DNA from: Methylobacterium radiotolerans JCM 2831
GTDB lineage: Bacteria; Pseudomonadota; Alphaproteobacteria; Rhizobiales; Beijerinckiaceae
Assembly: GCF_000019725.1 (NCBI RefSeq)
Contig: NC_010505.1
Location: 930,001 to 994,000, forward strand
DNA length: 64,000 nt
Direction of reading: 5' to 3'
The notes beneath the pieces were generated by a model. The model worked only from the letters and a program-made list of their open reading frames with translations. It was not told where the DNA came from and ran no database searches. Each line of letters opens with the position of its first letter. Position 1 is the stretch's first letter. Shown here one piece after another: positions 17,323-26,119 of the stretch. The translations under genes and the position numbers were made by a program.

Positions 17323-18027
17323 TCACGCGGCCGGAGCCTGCCCAGCCACGACGACGCCGAGGGTATCGAGGAGCGACGACCGGGCCCGGCTCACGCGGCT
17401 CTTCACGGTGCCGACCTGGCAGCCGAGCATGATCGCGGCCTCCTCGTAGGTGTGGCCCTCGGCGCCCACCAGCAGCAGCGCCTGGCGCTGCGCCGACGGC
17501 AGGTCGCCGAGACGCTCCCAGACGACCTTGAGGGTGCTGGCATCCTCCTGATCGGACGGGCTGGTCATCTGACCGGCATGCGTCCCGTCCACGTCCTCCA
17601 CCTCCCGCCGCGTCTTGCGCAGATCGGTATAGAACTGGTTGCGCAGGATCGTGAACAGCCACGCGGTGAAGTTGGTGCCGGGCCGGAACCGCTCCTGGTT
17701 CGCCCAGGCCTTCACGAAGGTCTCCTGCACCAAGTCGTCGGCGCGGCTCACGTCGCCCACGAGCGACAGGGCGAAGGTGCGCAGGGCCGGCAGCGCCTTG
17801 ATGATGTCGCCGCGGAAGTCGAAGGGCACCGTCTCCCCGTGCGCCGTGACCGCCGCCTCGAAGCGCGATACCAGCGCGGCGAGCTGCGCCGGCAGGGGCT
17901 CCAGCTCGACGACCTTGAAATACTCCCGGATCGGCAGGGCGAGGTGCTGGCCGATGGACGCGGCGTAGCCGGCCCCGTCCCGGGTGCCCGCAGTTGCATC
18001 TGGCCGGTCCGCAACGTCCTCAGTCAT
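17323..18027 (-). CDS. EcfG-type ECF sigma factor with NepR-like N-terminal segment
   Basis: A 234-residue sigma factor. Residues 75-140 form region 2 (ALRTFALSL, RADDLVQETFVKAW, AWLFTILRNQFYTDLRK); REVEDVDG at 141-148 is a hallmark of EcfG, the alphaproteobacterial general-stress sigma; residues 165-220 form region 4 (TYEEAAIMLGCQVGTVKSRVSRAR). Unusually, about 60 residues precede it, and residues 24-57 (IGQHL, then YFKVVELEPLPAQLAALVSRF) resemble the anti-sigma factor NepR. Free NepR normally binds EcfG until phosphorylated PhyR removes it. The ATG at 18027 has GGGAGG 11 nt upstream; an ATG at 18054 lacks one. No phyR gene is near. The fusion reading is inference. Confidence 0.85.
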   Translation of the reverse strand: MTEDVADRPDATAGTRDGAGYAASIGQHLALPIREYFKVVELEPLPAQLAALVSRFEAAVTAHGETVPFDFRGDIIKALPALRTFALSLVGDVSRADDLVQETFVKAWANQERFRPGTNFTAWLFTILRNQFYTDLRKTRREVEDVDGTHAGQMTSPSDQEDASTLKVVWERLGDLPSAQRQALLLVGAEGHTYEEAAIMLGCQVGTVKSRVSRARSSLLDTLGVVVAGQAPAA

Positions 18028-18229
18028 GAACGTTTCCGCCTCCCACGCTGGCATACTAGAATAGCTCTAACGTCGGTAGCGATAAAATTCTGAACCTATG
18101 CCAAACGCTCCCGAGTGTGACAGGGAATTTAGGCAGAGTGCCCGAGGTGACAACGCCAGCCGGATCCGCCTTCCCGGGCTGGCGGCGGCGGGCCGGGCGA
18201 TGCAGATTGCGGGCAGTCAGGAGAGCGGG

Positions 18230-18889
18230 ATGAGTCACGATCACGCGCAGCACTCGCATGATCATCACGATCACCACCACGGCAGCGACCTGTCGCCGGT
18301 CGAGGCCCGGGTGCGCGCCCTGGAATCGCTGCTCACCGAGAAGGGCTACGTCGACCCGGCGGCCCTCGATGCCCTGGTCGAGCTCTACGAGGCCAAGGTC
18401 GGCCCGCACGCGGGCGCCCGCGTCGTGGCCCGGGCCTGGACCGATCCCGCCTTCCGGGCGCGGCTCCTGGCCGACGCCACGCCGGCCATCGCCGAACTCG
18501 GGATCGGCGGCCGCGGCGGCGAGCACATGGTGGTCGTCGAGAACACGCCGGAGATCCACAACCTCGTCGTCTGCACCCTGTGCTCCTGCTACCCGTGGCC
18601 GGTGCTCGGCCTGCCGCCGGTCTGGTACAAGGCGCCGCCCTACCGGGCCCGGGCGGTGATCGACCCGCGCGGCGTGCTCGCCGAGTTCGGGGTGACGCTG
18701 CCGGAAACGACCCGCATCACCGTCTGGGACTCGACGGCCGAGACCCGCTACATGGTCCTGCCGATGCGGCCGGCCGGGACCGACGGCTTCTCCGAGGAGG
18801 CCCTGGCCGCCCTCGTCACGCGCGATTCCATGATCGGCACGGGGCTGCCCGAGGCGATCCCGGCCGCCCCCGCGGAGATGCCGGTATGA
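18230..18889 (+). CDS. nthA: Nitrile hydratase subunit alpha, cobalt type
   Basis: Alpha subunit of the heterodimeric enzyme that hydrates nitriles to amides in the cytoplasm. The 219 residues contain the metal claw C115-T-L-C118-S-C120; Thr in second position marks the cobalt form (iron forms have Ser). The cysteines 118 and 120 would be oxidised to sulfinic and sulfenic acids. The N-terminus is strikingly His-rich (nine His among the first 17 residues), which may bind or store cobalt. The ATG at 18230 follows GGAGAG. The stop overlaps the start of the beta gene (ATGA). Confidence 0.95.
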   Translation: MSHDHAQHSHDHHDHHHGSDLSPVEARVRALESLLTEKGYVDPAALDALVELYEAKVGPHAGARVVARAWTDPAFRARLLADATPAIAELGIGGRGGEHMVVVENTPEIHNLVVCTLCSCYPWPVLGLPPVWYKAPPYRARAVIDPRGVLAEFGVTLPETTRITVWDSTAETRYMVLPMRPAGTDGFSEEALAALVTRDSMIGTGLPEAIPAAPAEMPV

Positions 18890-19545
18890 ACGGGGCCCAG
18901 GATCTCGGCGGCGCGCACGGCTTCGGGCCGGTGGTGCCGGAGCCGGACGAGCCGGTCTTCCACGCCGCGTGGGAGCGCCGCGTCTTCGCGCTGGCGATGG
19001 CCATGGGCTACACGGGCGCCTGGAACCTCGACGGCAGCCGGGCCAACCGCGAATCCCTGCCGCCCGCGGAATACCTCGCGTCGAGCTACTACGAGATCTG
19101 GCTCAAGGCCCTGGAGAAGCAGGTCGTCGCCACGGGGCTGGCGACGCCGGCCGAGATCGAGTCCGGCCGCTCCGCGGAGCCGGCCAAGCCCGTCGCGCGG
19201 GTCCTGGCCCGCGAGGGCCTGGAACAGCGCTTCCGGGCCGGCTTCCCGAGCAGCCGCGCCGCCGACGCCCCGGCGCGCTTCGCGGTGGACGACGCCGTCC
19301 TGGCCCGCAACATCCACCCGACCGGCCACACGCGGCTGCCCCGCTACGTGCGCGGCAAGCGCGGCCGGATCGTGCGCGTCGACGGGGTCTTCGTCTTCCC
19401 CGACACCAACGCCTACGGGGCGGGCGAGAACCCGACCTGGCTCTACACGGTCGCCTTCACGGCGCGGGAGCTATGGGGCGAGAGCGGCGACCCGGGGGGC
19501 GTCGTCACGGTGGCGGCCTTCGAACCGTACCTGGACCCCGCGTGA
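18886..19545 (+). CDS. nthB: Nitrile hydratase subunit beta
   Basis: The 219-residue beta subunit, recognised by its [15 protein letters not shown] start, the [13 protein letters not shown] helix, and a C-terminal SH3-like half with [26 protein letters not shown]. Beta-subunit arginines normally hydrogen-bond the modified cysteines of alpha; candidates lie in the early helix. It overlaps nthA by four bases and the accessory gene by four (GTGA), so the three are a translationally coupled unit. The product amides could feed the amidases elsewhere in this window. Confidence 0.95.
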   Translation: MNGAQDLGGAHGFGPVVPEPDEPVFHAAWERRVFALAMAMGYTGAWNLDGSRANRESLPPAEYLASSYYEIWLKALEKQVVATGLATPAEIESGRSAEPAKPVARVLAREGLEQRFRAGFPSSRAADAPARFAVDDAVLARNIHPTGHTRLPRYVRGKRGRIVRVDGVFVFPDTNAYGAGENPTWLYTVAFTARELWGESGDPGGVVTVAAFEPYLDPA

Positions 19546-19865
19546 CCGCGCCGTCGCCCAGCCCCTTCGCGGCGCCCTGGGAGGCGCAGGTCTTCGCGCT
19601 GGTGGTCTCCCTGCGCGAATCCGGGCTGTTCACGTGGTCGGAATGGGCGGACCGGCTCGGCCGGCAGATCCGGCCGGCCGAGTCTCCCGAGCAGGCGGCC
19701 GATTACGGCGCGTGGCTCGCGACGCTGGAGGCGCTCCTGGCCGAGCGCGGCGTGGCGGGACCCGAGAGCGTCGCGGCGCGGACCGAGGCCTTCCTGCGGG
19801 CCGCGGAGGCGACGCCCCACGGCCAGCCGATCCGCCTGGAGAACGACCCGCTCTACCGGCCCTGA
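19542..19865 (+). CDS. Nitrile hydratase accessory protein (activator)
   Basis: A 107-residue homolog of the small activator that delivers cobalt and helps oxidise the alpha-subunit cysteines (P14K/NhlE type). Sequence similarity to the N-terminal helical part of the beta subunit is visible (PFAAPWEAQVFALVVSLRESGLFTWSEWADRL, compared with the WERRVFAL helix of beta). The GTG start at 19542 overlaps the nthB stop. Its 3' end overlaps the convergent metallo-beta-lactamase-fold gene by 13 bp, so there is no room for a separate terminator. Confidence 0.88.
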   Translation: MTAPSPSPFAAPWEAQVFALVVSLRESGLFTWSEWADRLGRQIRPAESPEQAADYGAWLATLEALLAERGVAGPESVAARTEAFLRAAEATPHGQPIRLENDPLYRP

Positions 19866-20728
19866 ACCCGCAGGCTGTCGAGCGGCACCGGCGCGGCGTG
19901 CGACCGGCCGCTCATCAGCTGGTCGAGCAGGGCCAGGACCTCGGGCCGCCCGCAATTCCGGGCGGGCTCGAACGGCGTCCAGGTCTGGGCGAAGTCGAGG
20001 CGCTCGAACACGTCGCGGTAGCGGCGCAGCTCGCTCGGCGTGAGCGGCACCCCGCGCACGAAGGCCTTGTGGGCCGAGATCGTGGTGGCCCGGCGGAAAT
20101 CCGCGGGGTCGAGCTCGAACTTCAGCGCGTCGCCGCAGAAGCAGATTTTTCGCCCACGGTCGTACAGGATCGCGTGGCCATCGAAATGACCCGCGGTGCG
20201 GTGCAGCTCCAACCCCGGCAGCGGCTCCAGAAAATCGTCGTAGGGCCAGCTCACCTGGAGCGCGGCACTCCAGGTGAAGTCGGCCGCCGGCAGGCACAGC
20301 TCCGGGTCGAACCGGTCCTGGAGCTGCGGCAGCGCCCCGTAGGAGTGCGGGTGCGAGGCCGAGAGGACGGTCATCCCGCCGAGCCGCTCGATCTGGTCGA
20401 GGGCGGCCTCGCTGAAGACCGGGCAGCCCTCGAAGCCCATGTTCCCGTGCTCGGTCTGGATCAGGTAGGCGGACGGGCCGATGCCGGAGACCGGCTCGTT
20501 CCAGAAGCGCCAGACGCCGGGCTCGAGTTCCTGCCAGTGGCAGGGGAAGGCCTCCTGCGCCTCGCGGGCGGTGCGGAAGCGCCACCCGTCCTGCGGCACG
20601 ACGTGGCGGGCGTCGAGGCACATCGGGCAGGCGGCCGGCGCCTCGAAGTGCCGCTGCCAGAACCCGCAATTGTCGCAGGTATAGGCGGGCAGCTTCAGGG
20701 CGCCCGCGAAGGGCAGATAGCCGGGCAT
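19853..20728 (-). CDS. Metallo-beta-lactamase-fold protein with N-terminal zinc ribbon
   Basis: A 291-residue protein. The N-terminus has a rubredoxin-like four-cysteine knuckle (CDNCGFW near residue 18, CPMC near 34), followed by an MBL-fold domain with HPHSYG, TAGHFDGH and CFCGDALKFE as probable metal-binding motifs. The classical HxHxDH is reduced to HPHSYG, so metal stoichiometry or activity may differ. Probably cytoplasmic; the substrate is unknown. The ATG at 20728 begins MPGYLPFAG. It converges on the nitrile hydratase operon with a 13-bp overlap. Confidence 0.75.
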   Translation of the reverse strand: MPGYLPFAGALKLPAYTCDNCGFWQRHFEAPAACPMCLDARHVVPQDGWRFRTAREAQEAFPCHWQELEPGVWRFWNEPVSGIGPSAYLIQTEHGNMGFEGCPVFSEAALDQIERLGGMTVLSASHPHSYGALPQLQDRFDPELCLPAADFTWSAALQVSWPYDDFLEPLPGLELHRTAGHFDGHAILYDRGRKICFCGDALKFELDPADFRRATTISAHKAFVRGVPLTPSELRRYRDVFERLDFAQTWTPFEPARNCGRPEVLALLDQLMSGRSHAAPVPLDSLRVQGR

Positions 20729-20795
20729 CGTCGTGGACCTCTTCGGGGGCGGCGCGTGTGATGCGGCCGCAGTCTCAGTCGCCTTCTCCGCCGCC

Positions 20796-20871
20796 GCGAG
20801 CGGAGCGAAGCGACCCAGGGCAGCGCGACCTCGGCGGGGGCGGCGCAACGGGATGGCTTCGCACCGCTCGC
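20796..20871. repeat. 16-bp inverted repeat, probable hairpin
   Basis: GCGAGCGGAGCGAAGC (20796-20811) and GCTTCGCACCGCTCGC (20856-20871) pair with one mismatch across 44 bp. It lies between the stop of the SDR gene and the start of the MBL-fold gene, both leftward, and may act as terminator or mRNA-stabilising REP-like element. No T tract follows. Confidence 0.5.
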
Positions 20872-20934
20872 GACGACGGCGGCGGGCCTATCGATCGGAA
20901 CGGGCTTAGCAGGCGGCGCGCACGGGCGCAGCCG

Positions 20935-21945
20935 TCAGATCCGCTCCGGCCGCCGGCGCGCCGAGCGGGCGGCGTGGACGGTGCCGGCGAGGCCGACGAG
21001 GGCCAGCCCGACGAGGCCGCCGACCACGACGTCGCGGGTCCGGCTCGTGACGAACTCTCCGCGGCTCGCCTTGGTCCGGCCGATGAAGCGCCCGTCGATC
21101 CCGACCGGGCCGGGCACAGCTTCGTAGAGGTTGCCGTCCATCTCGGGGATGGTCTCGTCGGAGAGCTGCGCCGCCCACATGGAGGCGGCCTTGCGGTCGG
21201 CGAGCGCCGGCGCCAGCGCCTGGGCAGCCGCCATCATCGCCGACGACCGTCCGACCCAGACCTCGCGGCGCGGGTGCTCGACCGCGTACAGGATCGCCTC
21301 GGCGCAGAGCCGCGGGTCGAAGACCGGATCCGGCGCGTACTGGCGGTGGCCGGTGCGGTTGCGCGCCCAGTTAAACTGGGGCGTGTTGACCGCCGGCAGG
21401 TAGATCACGCTGAGGCTGACATTGACCCGGTCGTGCAGCAGCTCGCAGCGCAGGGCGTCGGTGAAGCCCGAGACCGCGAACTTCGCCGCGCAGTAGGGTG
21501 CCTGCAGCGGCGCCGCCCGGATCGCGAGTCCCGACGAGACCTGGATGATCGCGCCGCGGTCGCGGCGCTTCATGAAGCGCAGGGCGGCGAGCGTCCCGTA
21601 GACCTGGCTGAGATAGGTGGTCTCGGTGACCCGCCGGTACTCGTCCGGAGTGATTCGGTCGGCCGGGTTCACCACCGTCGACATGGCGTTGTTGACCCAC
21701 GCGCGGATCGGGCCGAGTTCGCGCTCCACCCGCTCGGCGGCGGCGTCCACGGCCTCCGGCTCGGCGACGTCGGCGCCGATCGCCAGCACCGGCTGGCCGT
21801 AGGCGGCCAGCGCCCGCTCGGCGGCGGCGAGACGGCCAGGATCCCGCGCGATCACCGCCACCGACCAGCCGCGCGCGGCGAATTCATGCGCGGTGGCGAG
21901 ACCGATTCCGGCCGTGCCCCCGGTAACGACCGCAACCCGTGCCAT
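20935..21945 (-). CDS. Short-chain dehydrogenase/reductase with C-terminal membrane anchor
   Basis: A 336-residue protein. The Rossmann cofactor motif TGGTAGIG (residues 8-15), NNAM in place of NNAG, and the catalytic YCAAK with upstream Ser define a classical SDR. The extra 80 residues end in a hydrophobic helix (VVVGGLVGLALVGLAGTV) followed by a basic tail, so the enzyme is probably tethered to the inner membrane. The ATG at 21945, preceded by GAGGTGGG, is preferred over an ATG at 21978. Substrate unknown. Confidence 0.85.
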   Translation of the reverse strand: MARVAVVTGGTAGIGLATAHEFAARGWSVAVIARDPGRLAAAERALAAYGQPVLAIGADVAEPEAVDAAAERVERELGPIRAWVNNAMSTVVNPADRITPDEYRRVTETTYLSQVYGTLAALRFMKRRDRGAIIQVSSGLAIRAAPLQAPYCAAKFAVSGFTDALRCELLHDRVNVSLSVIYLPAVNTPQFNWARNRTGHRQYAPDPVFDPRLCAEAILYAVEHPRREVWVGRSSAMMAAAQALAPALADRKAASMWAAQLSDETIPEMDGNLYEAVPGPVGIDGRFIGRTKASRGEFVTSRTRDVVVGGLVGLALVGLAGTVHAARSARRRPERI

Positions 21946-22124
21946 ACCCACCTCATCCTCGAGAGACCGAACCGGCAACCCGGTGCGGCGCGCTCGGTTG
22001 CGCCGCCGGGCCGGTCCGGAACGTCACGGGGGCCGCCGATTTCGCGGTCCGGGACGCAACGTCCGACGGTGGCCGCTGTTGACTGGTCGTACCGCGTCAT
22101 GCCGAACCATCGAGGGTCGCAGCC

Positions 22125-22394
22125 ATGCGCACTGGACGACGCTTCTCCCTGCTCTCGCTCCCGATCGATCCGTGGCCGCAGGCGTCCCTGGCCGAGCGGA
22201 CCGCCGTCGGGATGGTCCTGACCGGCCTGCTGCTCGTGCCGGCCTGCGCGGTCGGTGCCGCGCTCCTCGTGATCTCGGCCGTCGCGGCCCACGTCTACTG
22301 GTCCTACGATCTCGGCGCCGCCCTGCACACGTTCATCGCCCGGCACGCCGGGGCCGCCGCCGCGCGGAGAGGCCGCCTCGTCCACAAGGCCTGA
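22125..22394 (+). CDS. Small membrane protein (89 aa)
   Basis: An 89-residue protein with a basic start (MRTGRR), a central hydrophobic helix pair (VGMVLTGLLLVPACAVGAALLVISAVAAHVYW) and a basic C-terminus. The reading frame shows strong third-position GC preference. No ribosome site stands out. It is divergent from the SDR gene and 160 bp before the large acyltransferase gene; no family recognised. Confidence 0.5.
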   Translation: MRTGRRFSLLSLPIDPWPQASLAERTAVGMVLTGLLLVPACAVGAALLVISAVAAHVYWSYDLGAALHTFIARHAGAAAARRGRLVHKA

Positions 22395-22505
22395 CGGCGC
22401 GGGCGCCGATCCGCGGCCGGGCGGCGCGGCGGCCGGCGGTGCCGGCCCGCACGGCTCGACCACGCGACGCCCGCGATCCCTGTGCGTTCGTCTCGGTCCG
22501 ATTTG

Positions 22506-22543
22506 ACCTGACCGTCTCTCGTGGGCCAGTCAGGTTCGGAACC
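22506..22543. promoter_or_regulatory. Overlapping inverted repeats before the acyltransferase gene
   Basis: ACCTGAC (22506-22512) and GTCAGGT (22529-22535) form a perfect 7-bp inverted repeat with a 16-bp spacer; GGTTC-G-GAACC (22533-22543) follows at once. The ATG of the acyltransferase gene is 12 bp further on. A repressor site is plausible; the protein is unknown. Confidence 0.3.
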
Positions 22544-22554
22544 GAGAGATCGCC

Positions 22555-25500
22555 ATGTTCCGTACCCTGATGACTGCGCGGCGCTTCGCGCCGCTGTTCT
22601 GGTGCCAGTTCTTCTCGGCGTTCAACGACAACTTCCTCAAGAACGCGCTCGCCTTCCTGATCCTGTTCGGGATCGGCGGCCAGGCGGACGCCCATGCCGG
22701 TGTCCTGGTGACGCTCGCGAGCGCGGTGTTCATCGGGCCGTTCTTCATCCTGTCGGGTCTCGGCGGCCAGTGGGCCGACCGCTACGACAAGGCCCTCATG
22801 GCGCGGCGGCTCAAGTTCGCCGAGATCTTCGCGGCCGGCACCGCGGTGCTCGGCTTCCTGCTGCACTCGATCCCGGTCCTGTTCGTGGCTCTGGGCCTGT
22901 TCGGGACGATCGCGGCGCTGTTCGGCCCGATCAAGTACGGGATCCTGCCGGACCATCTCCGCCGCGAGGAGCTGCCCGCCGGCAACGCCCTCGTGGAGGC
23001 GGCGACCTTCCTGGCGATCCTGCTGGGCACGATCGCGGCCGGCGCGGCCTCGGCGATGGGCGGCTCGGGCCTCCTGTTCGGCGCCCTGGTGATGGGCTTC
23101 GCCGTCCTGTGCTGGCTCTCGGCCCGGATGATCCCGCCGACCGGGGAGGGGGCGCCGGACCTGCGCGTCGACCCGAACGTCGCCCGCTCGACCTACGCGC
23201 TGCTGCGCGACCTCTGGGCCGACACGCGGCTGTGGCGCGGCTCGCTCACCGTGAGCTGGTTCTGGCTGGTCGGCGTGGTGGTGCTGTCGCTGCTGCCGGT
23301 GCTGGTGCGGGGCGCCTTCAACGGCACCGAGACGGTGATCACGCTGCTGCTCGCGCTGTTCTCGATCGGCATCGCCGTCGGGTCCGGCCTCGCCTCGTGG
23401 CTCGCCAGCGGCCGGATCGTGCTGCTGCCGACGCCGGTCGGCGCGGTGCTGATGGGCCTGTTCGGCCTCGACCTCGCCTGGACGGTCGGCCACCTGCCGG
23501 CACCGCCCGCCGAGCCGATCGGCCCCCTCGGCTTCCTGCAGACCGGCCACGGCCTGCGCACCGGCATCGACTTCCTCGGGCTGGCGATCTCCGGCGGCCT
23601 CTACATCGTCCCGTCCTTCGCGGCCGTGCAGGCCTGGGCCGAGAAGGCGATGCGCGCGCGGATCATCGGCGCGGTCAACGTCATGACGGCGGCCTTCATG
23701 GTCGCCGGCACCCTGGCACTGGCGGCGCTGCAGGGCGCGGGCCTCACGATCGCGAGCCTGCTCGCCGTGGTGGCGGTGCTGAACCTGATCGTCGGCGCAG
23801 TCGTGTTCGCGACCCTGCCGACCAGCCCGTTCCGCGACGCCCTGTCGATCCTGTTCCGGGCGTTCTACCGGCTGGAGGTGCGCGGCTTCGACAACCTCGC
23901 GGCGGCCGGGCCGAACGCCATCGTGGCCCTCAACCACGTCTCGTTCCTCGACGCGCCGCTCGCCCTGTCGCTCCTCGACCAGGAGCCGGTCTTCGCCATC
24001 GACAGCGGCATCGCGCAGCGCTGGTGGGTCCGGCCGTTCCTGCGCGTCACCAAGGCGATGCCGCTCGACCCGACCCGGCCGCTCGCCACCCGGACGCTGA
24101 TCAACGCGGTCAAGGGCGGCGAGACCCTGATCATCTTCCCGGAGGGCCGGCTCACGGTCACCGGCAGCCTGATGAAGGTCTACGACGGCGCCGGGCTGAT
24201 CGCCGACAAGTCGGGCGCGATGGTCGTCCCGGTGAAGCTCGACGGCCTGGAGCGCACGGTCTTCTCGCGGCTGTCGCGCGGGCAGGTGCGCCGCCGCTGG
24301 TGGCCCAAGGTGACCGTGACGGTGATGCCGCCGGTGCGGCTGACCGTGGACCCCGCGCTCAAGGGCAAGGCGCGGCGGCAGGCGGCGGGCGCCGCCCTCT
24401 ACGGGATCATGTCGGACCTCGTGTTCCGCACCGCCGACATCGACCGCGGCCTGATGGCGGCGCTGATCGAAGCGGGCGAGCGCCACGGCTGGGGCCGCAA
24501 CGCCCTGGAGGACCCGGTCGGCGGCCGCCTCAGCTACAGCCGGCTCGTGATGGGCGCCAACGTGCTCGGCCGCAAGCTGATGCCGCTGGCGCCCGTGGGC
24601 GGCCGGATCGGCGTCATGCTGCCGAACGCCAACGGCGCCGCGGTGACGCTGTTCGCCCTGGCCTCCGCGGGCCGGGTGCCGGCGATGATCAACTTCTCCG
24701 CCGGCCCCGCCAACGTGCTCTCGGCCTGCCGGGCAGCGGAGGTCGGCAAGATCCTGACCTCGCGGGCCTTCATCGAGAAGGGGCGCCTGGGGCCGCTCGT
24801 GGAGGCGATCCGCGGATCGGTCGAGCTGATCTACCTGGAGGACGTGCGGGCCGGGATCACGATGGGGGACAAGATCCGCGGCCTCCTGGCGCCGCGCCGT
24901 CCCCTGGTGGCGCGCTCCGGCGAGGATCCGGGGGCGGTCCTGTTCACCTCGGGCAGCGAGGGCACGCCGAAGGGCGTGGTGCTCGCCAACCGCTGCATGC
25001 TCGCCAACGTGGCGCAGGTGGCGGCCCGGATCGATTTCGGACCGATGGACAAGGTGTTCAACGTCCTGCCGGTGTTCCACGCCTTCGGGCTCACGGCCGG
25101 GCTGGTCCTGCCCCTGGTCTCGGGGGTGCCGGTCTACCTCTACCCGTCACCGCTCCACTACCGGATCGTGCCGGAGCTGATCTACGGCTCGAACAGCACG
25201 GTGCTGTTCGGGACCGACACGTTCCTGACGGGCTACGCCCGCGCGGCCCATTCCTACGACCTGCGCTCCCTGCGCTACGTCGTGGCCGGCGCCGAGGCCG
25301 TGAAGGAGACCACCCGGAAGACCTGGGCGGAGAAGTTCGGGCTGCGCATCCTGGAGGGCTACGGCGTCACCGAGTGCGGGCCGGTCGTGGCGCTCAACAC
25401 GCCGATGTTCAACCGCTTCGGCACGGTCGGGCGGATCCTGCCCGGCATCGAGACCCGCCTCGAGCCGGTGCCGGGGATCGACGAGGGCGGCCGCCTGTCC

Positions 25501-25968
25501 CTGCGCGGGCCGAACATCATGCTGGGCTACCTGCGCGCCGAGAAGCCCGGCGTGCTGGAGCCGCCGCCGGGCGGCTGGCACGACACCGGCGACATCGTGG
25601 CGATCGACGCGATGGGCTTCGTCACCATCAAGGGCCGGGCCAAGCGCTTCGCGAAGATCGCCGGCGAGATGGTGTCGCTCGCCGGCATCGAGGCGCTGGC
25701 CGCCGAACTCTGGCCCGACCGTCCGAGCGCGGTGGCGGCGGTGCCGGACGCGCGCAAGGGCGAGCGGCTGATCCTGTTCACGCAGGAGAAGGGTGCGACC
25801 CGGGCCGCCTACCAGAGCTTCGCCAAGGGTCGTGGCGCCTCCGACGTCGCGATCCCCGCCGAGGTGGCGGTGCTGGACGCGATCCCGATGCTCGGCACCG
25901 GCAAGGTCGACCAGGTGGCCGTCACGAAGCTCGCGCTGGAGCGGGCGAAGGAGAACGCGGCGGCCTGA
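22555..25968 (+). CDS. Trifunctional MFS / PlsC acyltransferase / acyl-ACP synthetase (Aas-LplT type)
   Basis: A 1137-residue fusion. Residues 1-430 resemble the lysophospholipid flippase LplT (an MFS fold starting FWCQFFSAFNDNFLKNA). Residues about 440-620 are a PlsC domain with NHVSFLD (about 460) and FPEGR (about 527). The C-terminal 480 residues are an AMP-forming ligase with TSGSEGTPKG near 798, GYGVTECGP and HDTGD. In Escherichia coli lplT and aas are separate genes; here import, acyl activation and re-acylation of lysophospholipid are on one chain in the inner membrane. The ATG at 22555 matches the conserved start. Confidence 0.92.
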   Translation: MFRTLMTARRFAPLFWCQFFSAFNDNFLKNALAFLILFGIGGQADAHAGVLVTLASAVFIGPFFILSGLGGQWADRYDKALMARRLKFAEIFAAGTAVLGFLLHSIPVLFVALGLFGTIAALFGPIKYGILPDHLRREELPAGNALVEAATFLAILLGTIAAGAASAMGGSGLLFGALVMGFAVLCWLSARMIPPTGEGAPDLRVDPNVARSTYALLRDLWADTRLWRGSLTVSWFWLVGVVVLSLLPVLVRGAFNGTETVITLLLALFSIGIAVGSGLASWLASGRIVLLPTPVGAVLMGLFGLDLAWTVGHLPAPPAEPIGPLGFLQTGHGLRTGIDFLGLAISGGLYIVPSFAAVQAWAEKAMRARIIGAVNVMTAAFMVAGTLALAALQGAGLTIASLLAVVAVLNLIVGAVVFATLPTSPFRDALSILFRAFYRLEVRGFDNLAAAGPNAIVALNHVSFLDAPLALSLLDQEPVFAIDSGIAQRWWVRPFLRVTKAMPLDPTRPLATRTLINAVKGGETLIIFPEGRLTVTGSLMKVYDGAGLIADKSGAMVVPVKLDGLERTVFSRLSRGQVRRRWWPKVTVTVMPPVRLTVDPALKGKARRQAAGAALYGIMSDLVFRTADIDRGLMAALIEAGERHGWGRNALEDPVGGRLSYSRLVMGANVLGRKLMPLAPVGGRIGVMLPNANGAAVTLFALASAGRVPAMINFSAGPANVLSACRAAEVGKILTSRAFIEKGRLGPLVEAIRGSVELIYLEDVRAGITMGDKIRGLLAPRRPLVARSGEDPGAVLFTSGSEGTPKGVVLANRCMLANVAQVAARIDFGPMDKVFNVLPVFHAFGLTAGLVLPLVSGVPVYLYPSPLHYRIVPELIYGSNSTVLFGTDTFLTGYARAAHSYDLRSLRYVVAGAEAVKETTRKTWAEKFGLRILEGYGVTECGPVVALNTPMFNRFGTVGRILPGIETRLEPVPGIDEGGRLSLRGPNIMLGYLRAEKPGVLEPPPGGWHDTGDIVAIDAMGFVTIKGRAKRFAKIAGEMVSLAGIEALAAELWPDRPSAVAAVPDARKGERLILFTQEKGATRAAYQSFAKGRGASDVAIPAEVAVLDAIPMLGTGKVDQVAVTKLALERAKENAAA

Positions 25969-26119
25969 CGGTCGCGCCCGCGCGCGCGTCACCCAAACGG
26001 GGGATGCGGGGCTCCCCGGGATCCGCTCGTATCGTGAATACAGCCGTGATTCGAACCGCTTGACGCGTTCGGGGCGCGGGTCTGCGGGGGACTCGGTACG
26101 CAACGGCGAGGGACAGATC

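Noticed and set aside
18055..18229. EcfG promoter for the sigma fusion gene or nitrile hydratase
   Set aside because: No GGAAC-N16/17-CGTT on either strand; only fragments such as CTGAACC.
22333..25080. 915-codon leftward frame opposite the acyltransferase fusion
   Set aside because: Composition (many His, Arg, Asp, Gln) is typical of antisense frames; the plus strand has three intact domains.
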